DNA of 23,362 nucleotides from Bacteroidales bacterium. Its GTDB lineage: Bacteria > Bacteroidota > Bacteroidia > Bacteroidales > UBA932. Shown here one piece after another: positions 23,125 through 23,362 of the stretch. The first letter of the stretch is position 1. Each line of letters opens with the position of its first letter. Under the pieces are notes generated by a model. It ran no database searches, was not told where the DNA came from, and was given only the letters and a program-made list of their open reading frames with translations. The stretch is taken from positions 1 through 23,362 of the forward strand of contig SFMG01000027.1 of the NCBI GenBank assembly GCA_004554455.1, given 5' to 3'. Made by a program: the position numbers and the translations under genes.

Positions 23125-23199
23125 GGTGGCAGGTGGGACTCGAACCCACGACATTCAGAACCACAATCTGACGCTCTAACCAACTGAACTACGGCCACC
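23125..23199 (-). tRNA. tRNA-His (GTG anticodon)
   Basis: A full cloverleaf is visible on the minus strand: D-arm GTTCAGTTGGTTAGAGC, anticodon stem TCAGA/TCTGA around TTGTGGT, and T-arm GTGGG-TTCGAGT-CCCAC. The extra 5' G (23199) opposite discriminator C73 is the tRNA-His hallmark. CCA is not encoded in the DNA. The acceptor stem GTGGCCG/CTGCCAC has a C-T opposition at pair 6-67. A terminator follows at once. Confidence 0.95.
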
Positions 23200-23213
23200 G
23201 TGTAAATGGATTG

Positions 23214-23243
23214 CAAAGGTAAATATAAATTCGGGTTTTCCAA
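23214..23243 (-). promoter_or_regulatory. Promoter of tRNA-His
   Basis: On the minus strand TACCTTTG (23221-23214) is a perfect -7 box, about 15 nt before the tRNA 5' end. A weak -33 TTGG (23243-23240) stands 18 nt upstream. Confidence 0.6.
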
Positions 23244-23362
23244 CAATCCGTGAGAGTTTTTTTGTATATTTCCTCTAAAAATCAATTGGTCACATCTGTC
23301 TGAAGTTGGTGAGTGTGGCATCGCTGTGCGTTGGGCATATAACAGGTTCACGCCACGAGTTC

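Noticed and set aside
23100..23351. 83-codon frame on the minus strand at the right edge
   Set aside because: It reads straight through tRNA-His and its terminator; the VVQLVRASDCGSECRGFES stretch is the typical mistranslation of a tRNA gene.
23222..23362. Right-edge sequence beyond tRNA-His
   Set aside because: Apart from the tRNA promoter I see no gene, repeat or clear terminator in these 141 bases; the T-run near 23257 has no stem beside it.

Overview
The window is a stretch of a Bacteroidales chromosome. The evidence is Bacteroidetes-type promoters (TTTG about 19-21 nt before TAnnTTTG), the Bacteroidetes form of RNA polymerase omega, the nadK-uppS-bamA-ompH gene order, and the two-subunit KorAB. 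Coding G+C is moderately high by eye, with frequent ATA and AGG codons, unlike classical Bacteroides. An uncultured Rikenellaceae/UBA932-like lineage is my guess, not something shown by the sequence.

Layout. Positions 1-543 are non-coding: three 72-bp tandem repeats, each carrying an inverted repeat, then a G+C-rich stretch with an 11-bp triplicate, a long imperfect hairpin and degenerate 21-bp repeats. Positions 609-13634 are all on the minus strand. Read in transcription order they are nadK, uppS, bamA and an ompH/skp-like gene (envelope biogenesis), then korA, korB, an SDR, a two-domain VOC protein, gdhA, a nitroreductase and a DASS dicarboxylate transporter. Most spacings from korA to the nitroreductase are 3-25 nt or overlapping. 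A strong promoter precedes the transporter, which ends at a clear terminator.

Positions 13718-17856 are a plus-strand operon diverging from nadK: pdxJ, an OmpH/Skp-family lipoprotein, a GT4 glycosyltransferase and a protein with two LysM domains plus a periplasmic-binding fold. Its last gene overlaps the end of recN tail to tail. Positions 17816-21662 are a minus-strand operon: a second SDR, bamD, rpoZ and recN. Divergent from it are a Fur-family regulator and an S1/P1 nuclease (plus strand). A bidirectional terminator separates the nuclease from a converging tRNA-His gene.

How the genes fit together. Two blocks concern the outer membrane and envelope: BamA, BamD, two OmpH-family proteins, UppS, the glycosyltransferase and the LysM protein. 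One block centres on 2-oxoglutarate: KorAB interconverts succinyl-CoA and 2-oxoglutarate, GdhA joins it to ammonia, and the DASS transporter probably moves C4 dicarboxylates. The SDR, VOC and nitroreductase genes in that block have no assigned substrate. I found no defence system, CRISPR array, prophage or transposase gene. The least explained parts are the repeat region at the left edge, the kor-SDR-VOC-gdh cluster and the pdxJ envelope operon.
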